From Taudactylus pleione (lineage: Eukaryota > Chordata > Amphibia > Anura > Myobatrachidae): a stretch of 64,000 nt of DNA. Both the position numbers and the translations under genes were made by a program. The notes beneath the pieces are model-generated. The model was not told the DNA's origin, ran no database searches, and was given only the letters and a program-made list of their open reading frames with translations. Position 1 is the first letter of the stretch, and every line of letters begins with the position of its first letter. Shown here piece by piece: positions 23,240 through 32,708 of the stretch. The stretch covers positions 3,181,001 through 3,245,000 of the forward strand of contig JAUIMM010000885.1 of the NCBI GenBank assembly GCA_031769625.1, in the 5' to 3' direction.

Positions 23240-23582
23240 ACCCTCTTCAGTGTGTACATCCTCATCCTCACAGAGTATTAATTCGTCCCTGCTGGAACCA
23301 CAGGTCCCTCTGTACGTTCTGGAGGCTGGTCTCCCTGGAAGAGTTGATAATTCATTTTATGAATATCATCTTCTCCACATTTTGTGGAAGCAACCTCCTA
23401 CGCCTTTCGCTGACAAGGTTCCCGGCTGCACTAAACACTCTTTCGGAGTACACACTGGAGGGGGGGGCAACTCAGGTAAAATAGAGCCAGTTTGTACAGG
23501 GACCTCCAAATTGCTTCTTTTTCCTGCCAGTACAGGTACGGACTGTCTGACATGCCTACTTGGATGCTGTCACCGATGTAAT
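23240..23582 (-). pseudogene. hAT B transposase C-terminal fragment
   Basis: Reading leftward from the array, the frame carries DYIGDSIQVGMSDSPYLYWQ and then SLYKLALFYLSCPP. The coding sequence behind the ERVFSAAGNLVS dimerisation motif is largely retained down to the acidic tail (the 'cggagtacacactggagg' region matches 5163 in copy A). Upstream it is joined directly to an array unit, so catalytic residues are missing. Confidence 0.75.
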
Positions 23583-25680
23583 CCTTTAACAGACAGATGC
23601 ACGCTTGTCGCTGCTGCTTTGAGGATGCAAGTGCGGCTACAGCCCACACAATTCACAAAGACAGAAAAAAAAAGAATATTTTTATTGTTTGTGGAGCGCA
23701 CTTTGAGGGTTACACCACCCTTTAACAGACAGACGCACGCTTGTCGCTGCTGCTTTGAGGATGCAAGTGCGGCTACAGCCCACACAATTCACAAAGACAG
23801 AAAAAAGAAGAAGAATATTTTTATTGTTTGTGTAGCACACTTTGAGGGTGTCACCACCCTTTAACAGACAGACGCACGCTTGTCGCTGCTGCTTTAAGGA
23901 TGCAGGTGCGGCTACAGCCCACACATTTCACAAAGACCGAAAAAAAAAGAACAATATTTTAATTGTTTGTGTAGCACACTTTGAGGGTGTCACCACCCTT
24001 TAACAGACAGACGCACGCTTGTCGCTGCTGCTTTGAGGATGCAAGTGCGGCTACATCGCACACAAGTCACAAACACATTAAAAAAATAGTTTTTTATTTT
24101 TTGGAGCACTTTGAGAGTTACACCACCCTTTAACAGACAGACGCACGCTTGTCGCTGCTGCTTTGAGGATGCAAGTGTGACTACAGCCCACACAATTCAC
24201 AAAGACAGAAAAAAAAAGAACAATATTTTTATTGTTTGTGTAGCACACTTTGAGGGTGTCACCACCCTTTAACAGACAGACGCACGCTTGTCGCTGCTGC
24301 TTTGAGGACAGTATCATATGCAGTGACAGTAGACTTGTCAGAAATTGTTCGCACGTCCTTCAGTCCGGACCAGATGTCCAGACCAGCCCTTGACTTATGA
24401 CACAGGCGCACGCTTGACGCTGCTACTATGTTGATGCACGTGCGGCTACATCGCACACAAGTCACAAACACAAATAAAAAAATATATTTTTATTTTTTGG
24501 AGCACTTTGAGGGTTACACCACCCTTTAACAGACAGACGCACACTTGTCGCTGCTGCTTTGAGGATGCAAGTGCGGCTACAGCCCACACAATTCACAAAG
24601 ACAGAAAAAAAAAGAACAATATTTTTATTGTTTGTGTAGCACACTTTGAGGGTGTCACCACCCTTTAACAGACAGACGCATGCTTGTCGCTGCTGCTTTG
24701 AGGATGCAAGTGTGGCTACAGCCCACACATTTCACAAAGACCGAAAAAAAAAGAACAATATTTTTATTGTTTGTGTAGTACACTTTGAGGGTGTCACCAC
24801 CCTTTAACAGACAGACGCATGCTTGTCGCTGCTGCTTTAAGGATGCAGGTGTGGCTACAGCCCACACATTTCACAAAGACAGAAAAAAAAAGAACAATAT
24901 TTTAATTGTTTGAGTAGCACACTTTGAGGGTGTCACCACCCTTTAACAGACAGATGCACGCTTGTCGCTGCTGCTTTAAGGATGCAGGTGCGGCTACAGC
25001 CCACACATTTCACAAAGAGCGAAAAAAAAGAACAATATTTTTATTGTTTGTGTAGCACACTTTGAGGGTGTCACCACCCTTTAACAGACAGACGCACGCT
25101 TGTCGCTGCTGCTTTGAGGATGCAAGTGCGGCTACAGCCCACACAATTCACAAAGACAGAAAAAAAAAGAACAATATTTTTATTGTTTGTGTAGCACACT
25201 TTGAGGGTGTCACCACCCTTTAACAGACAGACGCATGCTTGTCGCTGCTGCTTTGAGGATGCAAGTGTGGCTACAGCCCACACATTTCACAAAGACCGAA
25301 AAAAAAGAACAATATTTTTATTGTTTGTGTAGTACACTTTGAGGGTGTCACCACCCTTTAACAGACAGACGCACGCTTGTCGCTGCTGCTTTAAGGATGC
25401 AGGTGTGGCTACAGCCCACACATTTCACAAAGACAGAAAAAAAAAGAACAATATTTTAATTGTTTGAGTAGCACACTTTGAGGGTGTCACCACCCTTTAA
25501 CAGACAGATGCACGCTTGTCGCTGCTGCTTTAAGGATGCAGGTGCGGCTACAGCCCACACATTTCACAAAGAGCGAAAAAAAAGAACATTATTTTTATTG
25601 TTTGTGTAGCACACTTTGAGGGTGTCACCACCCTTTAACAGACAGACGCACGCTTGTCGCTGCTGCTTTGAGGATGCAGG
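23583..25680 (-). repeat. hAT B array 1: ~138-bp units inside the former coding region
   Basis: About 14 units share 'caccaccctttaacagacagacgcacgcttgtcgctgctgc', 'tgaggatgcaagtgcggctacagcccacaca' (quoted in parts) and an A-run/'caatatttttattgtttgtgtagcac' segment. A higher-order period is visible: 24661 and 25216 start near-identical 555-bp blocks of four units. A transposase fragment interrupts the array at 24310-24395. The short frames it yields end in SVRLSVKGW and are artefacts of the repeat. Confidence 0.9.
24310..24395 (-). pseudogene. Transposase coding island inside array 1
   Basis: The segment matches 5325-5410 of copy A, coding for LDIWS..LKD..TISD.STVTAYD, which lies shortly before the C-terminal dimerisation region. 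Both edges pass straight into array units. This indicates recombination between repeats and coding sequence. Confidence 0.8.
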
Positions 25681-26002
25681 TGGAATCTAGATGGGATTTG
25701 GAACACACTACCTCCATCAATTGTCTAAATCCCACTGCACTAAAGGCGGATACCGGACGCACGTCTAACACCAACATAGCAGTCAAGGCCTCAGTTATAC
25801 GTTTTGCTTCAGGATGACTGCTGTCGTACTTCATCCTCATCGCTAGGGACTGTTGGAGGATCAATTGTTTAGTAAAAGTAGTGATGTTCCTACTTCCTCT
25901 CTTGGATGATGAACAACTCCCAGCAGCAGCAATAGCACTAGGAGGAAGTGGTTCTTGATCTTTCCCTATTTTATTTTTAATGGAGAAAGTTTGGACCTCC
26001 AT
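25681..26002 (-). pseudogene. hAT B N-terminus fused to mid-protein segment
   Basis: The ATG at 26002 starts MEVQTFSIKNKIGKDQEPLP, the same N-terminus as the ORF of copy C. After about 25 codons it jumps to the pre-catalytic segment (TKQLILQQSLAMRMKYD, then DVRPVSAFSAVGFRQLMEV) and runs into array 1. The BED finger is deleted. Confidence 0.8.
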
Positions 26003-26029
26003 TTATGTTATATTGATATATACGTGCGG

Positions 26030-26875
26030 CTAAAGCGCACACAAACACAGAAAATATTATTTTATTTTTGCTGGAGAATAGTGCACTTTGTGGGTTACAC
26101 CACCTTTTAAGAAATGAGCAAGCCGGCTCTTTACTTATGGGACACAGGCGCACGCTTGGCGCTGCTCCTTTGTTGATGCACGTGCAGCCACAGTGCACAC
26201 AAGTCACAAACACAGAAAATATATATTTTTTTGGTTTGGACTGGAGTGTACTTTGGGGGTTACAGCACCCTTTAACGGTCAAGCCAGCCGGCCCTTTACT
26301 TATGACACAGGCGCACGCTTGGCACGACTTTGTTGATGCACGTGCAGCTACTGCGCACACAATTCACAAACACAGAAAATAATTTTTTTATTGGTTTGGA
26401 CTGGAGTGTACTTTGGGGGTTACAGCACCCTTTAACGGTCAAGCCAGCCGGCCCTTTACTTATGACACAGGCGCACGCTTGGCACTACTTTGTTGATGCA
26501 CGTGCGGCTACTGCGCACACAATTCACAAACACAGAAAATAATTTTTTTTTTGGTTTGGACTGGAGTGTACTTTGGGGGTTACAGCACCCTTTAACGGTC
26601 AAGCCAGCCGGCCCTTTACTTATGACACAGGCGCACGCTTGGCACTACTTTGTTGATGCACGTGCGGCTACTGCGCACACAATTCACAAACACAGAAAAT
26701 AATTTTTTTTTTGGTTTGGACTGGAGTGTACTTTGGGGGTTACAGCACCCTTTAACGGTCAAGCCAGCTGGCCCTTTACTTATGACAAAGGCGGACGCTT
26801 GGCACTACTTTGTTGATGCACGTGCGGCTACTGCGCACACAATTCACAAACACAGAAAATATATTATTTTTTTAG
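26030..26875 (-). repeat. hAT B array 2: 160-bp units in the 5' leader
   Basis: About five units include three nearly identical 160-bp copies (period seen at 26330, 26490, 26650). The unit holds 'cagcaccctttaacgg', 'ccggccctttacttatgacacaggcgcacgcttgg' (quoted in parts), 'gttgatgcacgtgcggctac' and 'cacaattcacaaacacag'. It shares phrases with array 1 and with the array of copy C, so all derive from one ancestral unit. Confidence 0.9.
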
Positions 26876-27230
26876 CACTTGGGGGGAGCACCCCTGATGT
26901 ACAGAGCACCCCCTGGACAACACTACAGCACCCCTTTATGACTGGGACACTGCACAGGACTTTGGAGTGGACACAGCCCCTATGGAGAACTGACTGCACA
27001 ACACAGTCCAGCCAGCCCCTATGGACTTTGAAGTAGTGGACACAGCCCCTATTAACAACAGCAGCACAGCACAACACAGCCAGCCCCTATGGACTTTGAA
27101 GTAGTGGACAACAGCAGCACAGCGCAGCACAGCACAGTACAACACTACTCTGCACTACTCTACACTACACTACACAGCCCAGGCAGCCCTAACTCCCACC
27201 CTCCCTCTTCACTGTCCACAGCCGAGTGAG

Positions 27231-27262
27231 AAAATGGCGCCGACGCGGGTACCTTATATAGG
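27231..27262 (-). promoter_or_regulatory. Predicted core promoter of hAT B
   Basis: On the minus strand a TATATAAGG motif (27252-27260) is followed by GGCGCCATTTT, a CCAT-type motif resembling a YY1 site. The same order is conserved in copy C (28551 onward), and a TATAAAGG motif occurs at the same place in element E (~55985). Conservation across copies supports a promoter, but transcription is not shown. Confidence 0.5.
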
Positions 27263-27420
27263 ATCCAAAACCCGGGAGACTCGGAAGGCGGGATAATGAC
27301 GTTTTGCCTCGATTTCAGATCCGAGTCAGGCGGGAAAAGTCGAGCCTGACTCGGATCTGCCTCGGATCGGGGGGACTCGAGGGGGTTCGGATTTCAGAAA
27401 TCCGAACCCGCTCAGCCCTA

Positions 27421-28376
27421 CATAAAATGGGCCCTTTTTTGTTCCTACGCTATTAATAACCCCAATAACATTAATTTCCACTCATTTCCACTCTATTCTG
27501 AACACCTCACACCTCACAATATTGTTTTTAGGCCAAAACGTTGCACCGAGGTAGCTGGATGACTATGCTAAGTGACACAAGTGGGCGGCACAAATACGTG
27601 GAACATCTAGGAGTGGCACTGCAGTGGCAGACAGGAAGCCAATCAGCGTTATGGTGCCCATTTGCATGTAGCACGGACCTGGGAGATCCGTGCTACATGC
27701 ATCTGTGTGATTGGCACAGAGCAATGACGGGTCCATAGGACTATCCCCGCCACCACTGGTGGCAGTGGGTGGTGGGTTGATAGTGTGGTGTGGTGTAAAT
27801 AAAGAATATCAAACATTGTTTTTACAAGTAGAACTGCAGGTCTCAGCAAGCTTGCCCCGCATGCTGGTACTTGGAGAACCACAAGTACCAGCATGCAGGG
27901 CATTAAGGGCCCACTAGTACCTGTAGTTCAACTGTAAAAAAATGTTTAAAAAAAACACAGAACACACACGGATCTCCTGGTCCGTGCGTGCATCTGTGTC
28001 ATTGAAATACACAGCAGCACAGACGGGTCTCACTGACCCATCTGTGCTCTGTGTCACTGTCAATCACACAGATGCATGTAGCACGGATCTCCCGGGTCCA
28101 TGCTACATGCAAATGAGCACCATAATGCTGATTGGCTGAGAGCCGTGACAGACGGCTCTGTCAGCCAATCAGCACTTTGCCCATTAAAGACAGAGGCATT
28201 TTTTTTAAATGGCCGCTCGAGGCAAAACCTCGAGATCCGACAGCAGATCTCGAGGTTTTGCCTCGGGAGAGGGATCCGGGGCAGACAGGGAGATCCGAGC
28301 TTGGGCTCGGATAGCCCCAGATCCCTGAAGTTCGGGTGGGTTCGGTTCTCATGGAACCTAACCCGCTCATCCCTAA
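27421..28376 (-). mobile_element. hAT element D, main part (short non-autonomous copy)
   Basis: Positions 27421-27637 match the hAT 3' subterminal region (ttgttcctacgctattaataacc ...). Positions 28200-28376 are a hAT 5' end (GAACC..ACCCGCTCATCCCTA). Between them lies a palindromic filler (27639-28190). The true 3' end of D is not here: it lies inverted at 31540-31595, and the two join at cataaaat. Confidence 0.75.
27639..28135. repeat. Foldback insert in hAT D with ~75-bp inverted arms
   Basis: The arms are 27639-27714 and 28061-28135 ('ccaatcagcgttatggtgccc' against 'cataatgctgattgg' with 'gcatgtagcacgg' in both). Smaller hairpins are nested inside, for example 27858-27895 (gcatgctggtacttg...accagcatgc) and about 28010-28050. 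Confidence 0.85.
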
Positions 28377-28389
28377 TATATATATATAT
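28376..28389. repeat. (AT)7 between hAT D and hAT C
   Basis: A short AT run separates the 5' termini of D and C, which face each other here. Confidence 0.85.
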
Positions 28390-28548
28390 TAGGGGTGAGC
28401 GGGTTTGGATTTCTGAAATCCGAACCCCCCGAGCCCCCCCGATCCGAGGCCGATCCGAGTCAGGCTCGACTTTTCCCGCCTGACTCGGATCTGAAATCGA
28501 GGCAAAACATCATCATCCCGCCTTCCGGGTCTCGTGGGTTTTGGATCC

Positions 28549-28585
28549 AATATAAGGTACCCGCGTCGGCGCCATTTTCTCACTC
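28549..28585 (+). promoter_or_regulatory. Predicted core promoter of hAT C
   Basis: AATATAAGGTACC (from 28549) is followed by CGGCGCCATTTTCTC, matching the corresponding region of copy B. This lies about 1.3 kb upstream of the ORF, with the array in between. Confidence 0.5.
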
Positions 28586-28884
28586 GGCTGTGGACAGTGA
28601 AGAGGGAGGGTGGGAGTTAGGGCTGGTTGGGCTGTGTAGTGTAGTGTAGTGCAGTGCAGTGTATTGTTGTGCTGTGCTGTGCTGCGCTGTGCTGCTGTTG
28701 TCCATAGGGGCTGTGCCCACTCCTTCAAAGTCCATAGGGGCTGGCTGGACTGTGTTGTGCAGTCAGTTGTCCATAGGGGCTGTGTCCTCTCCAAAGTCCT
28801 GTGCAGTGTCCCAGTCCTAAAGGGGTGCTGTAGTGTTGTCCAGGGGGTGCTCTGTCCATCAGGAGTGCTCCCCCAAGTGCAAAA

Positions 28885-29800
28885 AAAAAATATTTTTTCT
28901 GTGTTTGTGAATTGTGTGCACTGTGGCTGCACGTTCATCAACAAAGGAGCAGCACCAAGCGTGCGCCTGTGTCCCATAAGTAAAAGGCCGGCTGGCTTGT
29001 CCCCCAAAGGGCACTCCAAACAAAATAAAAAAATATTTTTTTTGTGTTTGTGAATTGCGTGCGCAGTAGCCGCACGTGCATCAACAAAGTAGTGCCAAGC
29101 GTGCGCCTGTGTCCCATAAATAAAGGGCCGGCTGGATTGACCGCTAAAGGGTGCTGTAACCCCCAAAGGGCACTCCAAACAAAATAAAAAAAAAAATTCT
29201 GTGTTTGTGAATTGTGTGCACTGTGGCTGCACGTGCATCAACAAAGGAGCAGCGCCAAACGTGCGCCTGTGTCCCATAAGTAAAAGGCAGGCTGGCTTGT
29301 CCATTAAAGGGTGCTGTAACCCCAAAAGGGCACTCCAAACAAAATAAAAAAAAAATTCTGTGTTTGTGAATTGTGTGCACTGTGGCTGCATGTGCATCAA
29401 CAAAGGAGCAGCGCCAAACGTGCGCCTGTGTCCCATAAGTAAAAGGCAGGCTGGCTTGTCCATTAAAGGGTGCTGTAACCCCAAAAGGGCACTCCAAACA
29501 AAATAAAAATATATATTTTTTTGTGTTTCTGAATTGTGTGTGCAGTAGCCGAACGTGCAGTGCCAAGCGTCCACCTGTGTCCCATAAATAAAGGGCCGGC
29601 TGGATTGACCGCTCTAGGATGCTGTAACCCCCAAAGGGCACTCCAAACAAAATAAAACATTTTTTTCTGTGTTTGTGAATTGTGTGCACTGTGGCTGCAC
29701 GTGCATCAACAAAGGAGCAGCGCCAAGCGGGCGCCTGTGTCCCATAAGTAAAGGGTCGGCTGGCTCATTTCTTAAAGGGTGGTGTAACCCACAAAGTGCA
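28885..29800 (+). repeat. hAT C 5' leader array (~125-165-bp units)
   Basis: Six to seven units each hold 'ttctgtgtttgtgaattgtgtgc', 'gcacgtgcatcaacaaag', 'gcgcctgtgtcccataag' and 'aaagggtgctgtaacccc'. It is the same unit as array 2 of copy B in the opposite orientation. Frames over it on both strands are repeat artefacts. Confidence 0.9.
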
Positions 29801-29879
29801 CTAGTCTCCAACAAAAATAAAAAATTATTTTCTGTGTTTGTGTGCGCCTTAGCCGCACGTATATATCAATATATCATAA

Positions 29880-30905
29880 ATGGAGGACCAAACTTTCTCC
29901 GATAAAAATGAAATAGGGAAAGATCAAGAACCACTTCCTCCTAGTGCTGAAGCTGCTGCCACTAGTCATGACATAGACGATAACATGCCATCAACGTCGT
30001 CTGCCAAGGCCGATGCCCAATGTCATAGTAGAGGGCACATACAATCCCAAATGACAAAGTTCTGGAAAATGACCTTGAAAAAAACATTTAAATCATCTGA
30101 AGAGAAACGTAAACTTGCCAATATGCCATTTACGACACGGAGTGGCAAGGAACGGCTAAGGTCTTTCCCTATGTTCATGACTAGTGGTTCAGCTTCACAT
30201 GACGATGGAAGCCCTCCTCCCTCTTCAAAAATCAAACGAGTTAAGCTGGCAAAAGCACAGCGAAGAACTGTGTGTTCTAAGAAGATATCACAAATCCCCA
30301 AGGAGAGTCCAAGTGTGGTGGCAGTTGCGATGCCTGACCTTCCCAGCACTGGACGGGAAGAGGTGGCTCTTTCCACCATTTGCACGCCCCCTGCAAGTGC
30401 TGAAAGAAGCACCCACAGTCCACTTGCTGATATGCAAATTGAAGATGTCACTGTTGAAGTACAACAGGATGAGGATACTGGTGTAGCTGGCGCTGAGGAG
30501 GAAGTTGGCGAGGAGGATTCTGATGGTGATGTGGTTTGGTTAAATCAGGCTCCGGGGGAGACAGTTGTTGTCCGTGGGATGAAAGAGCCCATCACGGTCA
30601 TGCCTGGGCAGAAGACCAAACATTCCACCTCTTTGGTCTGGCAATATTTCTATCCAAATCTGGACAACAACTGTCTTGCCATATGTACCATATGTAAAGG
30701 TGAAATAAGTAGGGGTAGGGACGTTAACCACCTAGGAACATCCTCCCTTATACGGCACCTGCAGCGTGTTTATAAAAAGTTACTGTCAAGTTTAGAAACT
30801 TTGGCTAAGACCGTAAGCAGTCCAGGGACACGTAAATCCCTTTTTCCTGTTTTATCCAAGGAATCGGTGGATGAGGAGGATGAGGGCGACATCTTGCCTC
30901 CGTAG
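29880..30905 (+). CDS. BED zinc-finger protein of hAT C, catalytic core deleted
   Basis: This is an uninterrupted 341-codon ORF. The start MEDQTFSDKN matches the N-terminus of copy B, and the context ataaATGG is favourable. Residues 1-200 are Ser/Pro-rich and basic, and 195-220 are strongly acidic. A BED-type finger covers about 251-300 (W254, YFYP, C269 and C272, H284 and H293 in HLGTSSLIRHL). After about residue 320 the frame passes directly into the acidic C-terminal tail (SVDEEDEGDILPP) that ends full-length transposases of this family. The DDE core and dimerisation motif are therefore gone, but the frame is kept across the deletion. BED fingers bind DNA, so the product could bind element ends without catalysing transposition. 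That is inference. It could equally be a recent deletion derivative with no function. A host gene is unlikely, as it sits wholly inside the element. Confidence 0.8.
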   Translation: MEDQTFSDKNEIGKDQEPLPPSAEAAATSHDIDDNMPSTSSAKADAQCHSRGHIQSQMTKFWKMTLKKTFKSSEEKRKLANMPFTTRSGKERLRSFPMFMTSGSASHDDGSPPPSSKIKRVKLAKAQRRTVCSKKISQIPKESPSVVAVAMPDLPSTGREEVALSTICTPPASAERSTHSPLADMQIEDVTVEVQQDEDTGVAGAEEEVGEEDSDGDVVWLNQAPGETVVVRGMKEPITVMPGQKTKHSTSLVWQYFYPNLDNNCLAICTICKGEISRGRDVNHLGTSSLIRHLQRVYKKLLSSLETLAKTVSSPGTRKSLFPVLSKESVDEEDEGDILPP

Positions 30906-31539
30906 AACCAGTTTGTGCAGAGACACATTAATTGCCAGCTTGTTTTGTGGGGGCCCAAACGAACCAATCATTTCAGCCACAGTCATGTGGCAGACCCTGG
31001 CGCTGAAATGATTGGTTTGTTAAGTGTGCATGTCCTGTTTATACAACATAAGGGTGGGTTGGAGGGCCCAAGGACAATTCCATCTTGCACCTCTTTTTTT
31101 TCTTTGCATTATGTACTGTTTGGGGCCTAGTTTTTCAAACTGCCATCCTGTCTGCCACTGCAGTGTCACTCCTAGATGGACCACGTGTTTGTGCCGCCCA
31201 CTCGTGTCGCTTAGCATAGTCATCCAGCTACCTCAGTGCAACCTTTTGGCCATAAAAACAATATTGTGAGGTGTGAGGTGTTCAGAATAGACTGGAAATG
31301 AGTGGAAATGAAGGTTATTGAGGTTAATAATAGCATAGGAGCAGAAAAACCCACAAATTCTGTGATTTTAGCTGTTTTTATGCTTTTTTAAAAAAAAATA
31401 CAGATCCAAAACACAAAACCCAGAACCCAAAACACGGAAGGGTGGTTTTGGCAAAACCAATCCAGATCCAAAACACGAAGAAAGATCCAGATCCAAAACC
31501 AAAACACAAAACACGAAAAGTGGCCGGTTCACACCCCTA
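30860..31539. repeat. Right arm of 680-bp inverted repeat
   Basis: Inverted partner of 22559-23238: the 3' end of hAT C. Confidence 0.93.
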
Positions 31540-31600
31540 ATTTTATGTGATTTTAGCGTTTTTTTTTATTTTTTAAGAAAAATTCCAGATCGAAGTCGGA
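31540..31600 (+). mobile_element. Detached 3' end of hAT element D
   Basis: On the minus strand this reads 'ggaatttttcttaaaa', 'aacgctaaaatcacat', then 'aaaat' at the border. That is the hAT 3' subterminal block that should precede 'gggcccttttttgttcc' at 27429. It begins with attttatg, the reverse complement of cataaaat at 27421-27428. The outermost D terminus is not recognisable. Confidence 0.75.
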
Positions 31601-31749
31601 TAACTGGCTGAGACAGGATCAGTTTAAAATCAGATTTGCGCGACACCATCTTGCAAATGGCGACAAGACTCCATCTTAGAAATTGGTCACACAGCGCCAT
31701 TTTGTCAAATCCACATAGTACAAAGAAACACAACACTAAATTGCTAATT

Positions 31750-32400
31750 AATATCAATTCAAGACTTTTAACAATCTTCCCCAAAACACATACCGACAGT
31801 GTTCAACATATATAAAAATGACTTTCCAACACATTAAAATCACCACAGACTTAAATATGAACAGCGCAAAATAGTAGCAAATTAGTGGTGTTTTCCCTGC
31901 ATTCACATTAACACATACACGCGATGTCAAACAGTGCACAACGCAAAATAGCTAATGATTAGCATGAGAACACTTTTATTAATCCTTCTCAAAATCATAC
32001 TGTCAGTAGTCAAAACACCTAAGGATAACATTCCAGCACACTGCAACACTTACACAGCGCTAGTTAGCGATGTTCTCCCTGCACTCTCAGTAAAACACCT
32101 AGCCGCAAGGTTAACACAAATCTCATAGCGAAGATAGTGTAATAGAGTTAAACTGTGCTGTGCGTCTGAAACGCATGAGAACACTGACTTAGTCCCACAC
32201 ACTCAAAGATACCTTTTCAGCCTAGCGCTGTTTGCTAAGTACCCCACAGACTCCCAGACACACAACGCTATTTAGCGTTGTTTTCCCTTGTATACATACA
32301 CTTAAAGCAATAGTTCCGTAGCGCAAAAGGGTTATTATTACGCGATTCATTCACAATGCCAGCATGTAAAGAAATTACTGTTTTCTGCCACTAAGGTTTA
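31750..32400. repeat. Degenerate ~215-bp tandem repeat, three units
   Basis: The phrases 'gcatgagaacac' (about 31960 and 32178) and 'gttttccctgca' / 'gttctccctgca' / 'gttttcccttg' recur, along with 'cagcgc...' motifs. Three diverged units of about 190-220 bp are suggested. No protein is encoded. Confidence 0.5.
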
Positions 32401-32544
32401 GTACATTGTAAGCAGGCCGTGTCTGGTGTTGTACTGATCCACTGTGTCTCCACAGATTTCCGGTACCATTGTTGAGAAAATTGGAACAGACGTCTGCAAA
32501 CTAAAAAAACTGGAACTGTATTGAACATGTAAAATAAACATTAC

Positions 32545-32708
32545 AGCCATGGCCAAAAGTTTTGAGAATGACACAAGTATTGGTTTTCACAAAGTTTGCT
32601 GCTTCAGTTTTTATGATGGCAATTTGCATATACTCCAGAATGTCATGAAGAGTGATCAGATGAATTTCAATTGATTGCAAAGTCCTTCTTTGCCATGACA
32701 ATGAACTT
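32545..32708. mobile_element. Tc1-like transposon end fragment (second family)
   Basis: It starts with CAGCCATGGCCAAAAGTTTTGAGAATGACACAAG (quoted in two parts: CAGCCATGGCCAAAAG and TTTTGAGAATGACACAAG), a well-known Tc1-type TIR of fish and frogs. 'ttttcacaaagtttgctgc' follows. A CCTGAATCAG MITE end cuts it off at 32709. It differs from the element at 788. Confidence 0.8.

Larger units (their letters stand above)
22559..27420 (-). mobile_element. hAT element B (internally rearranged)
   Basis: The 3' terminus TAGGGGTGTGCATCGG is at 22559. The 5' terminus (read on the minus strand TAGGGCTGAGCGGGTTCGG) ends at 27420. From right to left it contains the GC-rich leader (27180-27420), array 2 (26030-26875), an N-terminal coding fragment joined to a mid-protein fragment (26002-25681), array 1 (25680-23583) with a coding island at 24310-24395, then the transposase C-terminal coding region and 3' noncoding DNA (23580-22559). 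The flanks are gttcacac on the left and cataaaat on the right, which do not match. The partner of cataaaat is found beside copy C (see findings). Confidence 0.85.
28390..31539 (+). mobile_element. hAT element C (non-autonomous, intact N-terminal ORF)
   Basis: The 5' terminus TAGGGGTGAGCGGG is at 28390. The 3' terminus (complement TAGGGGTGTGAACCGG) ends at 31539. Layout: a GC-rich leader with TATA-like motif (28440-28600), a GTGTAGTGTAGTGCAG-rich stretch, a 160-165-bp array (28885-29800), the ORF (29880-30905) and 3' noncoding DNA. The catalytic core is deleted. The flanks are atatatat and attttatg, which are not a TSD. Confidence 0.88.

Noticed and set aside
28382..31547. atatatat/attttatg as the target duplication of hAT C
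   Set aside because: Only about half the positions match. attttatg is better explained as the duplication of hAT B displaced by inversion.
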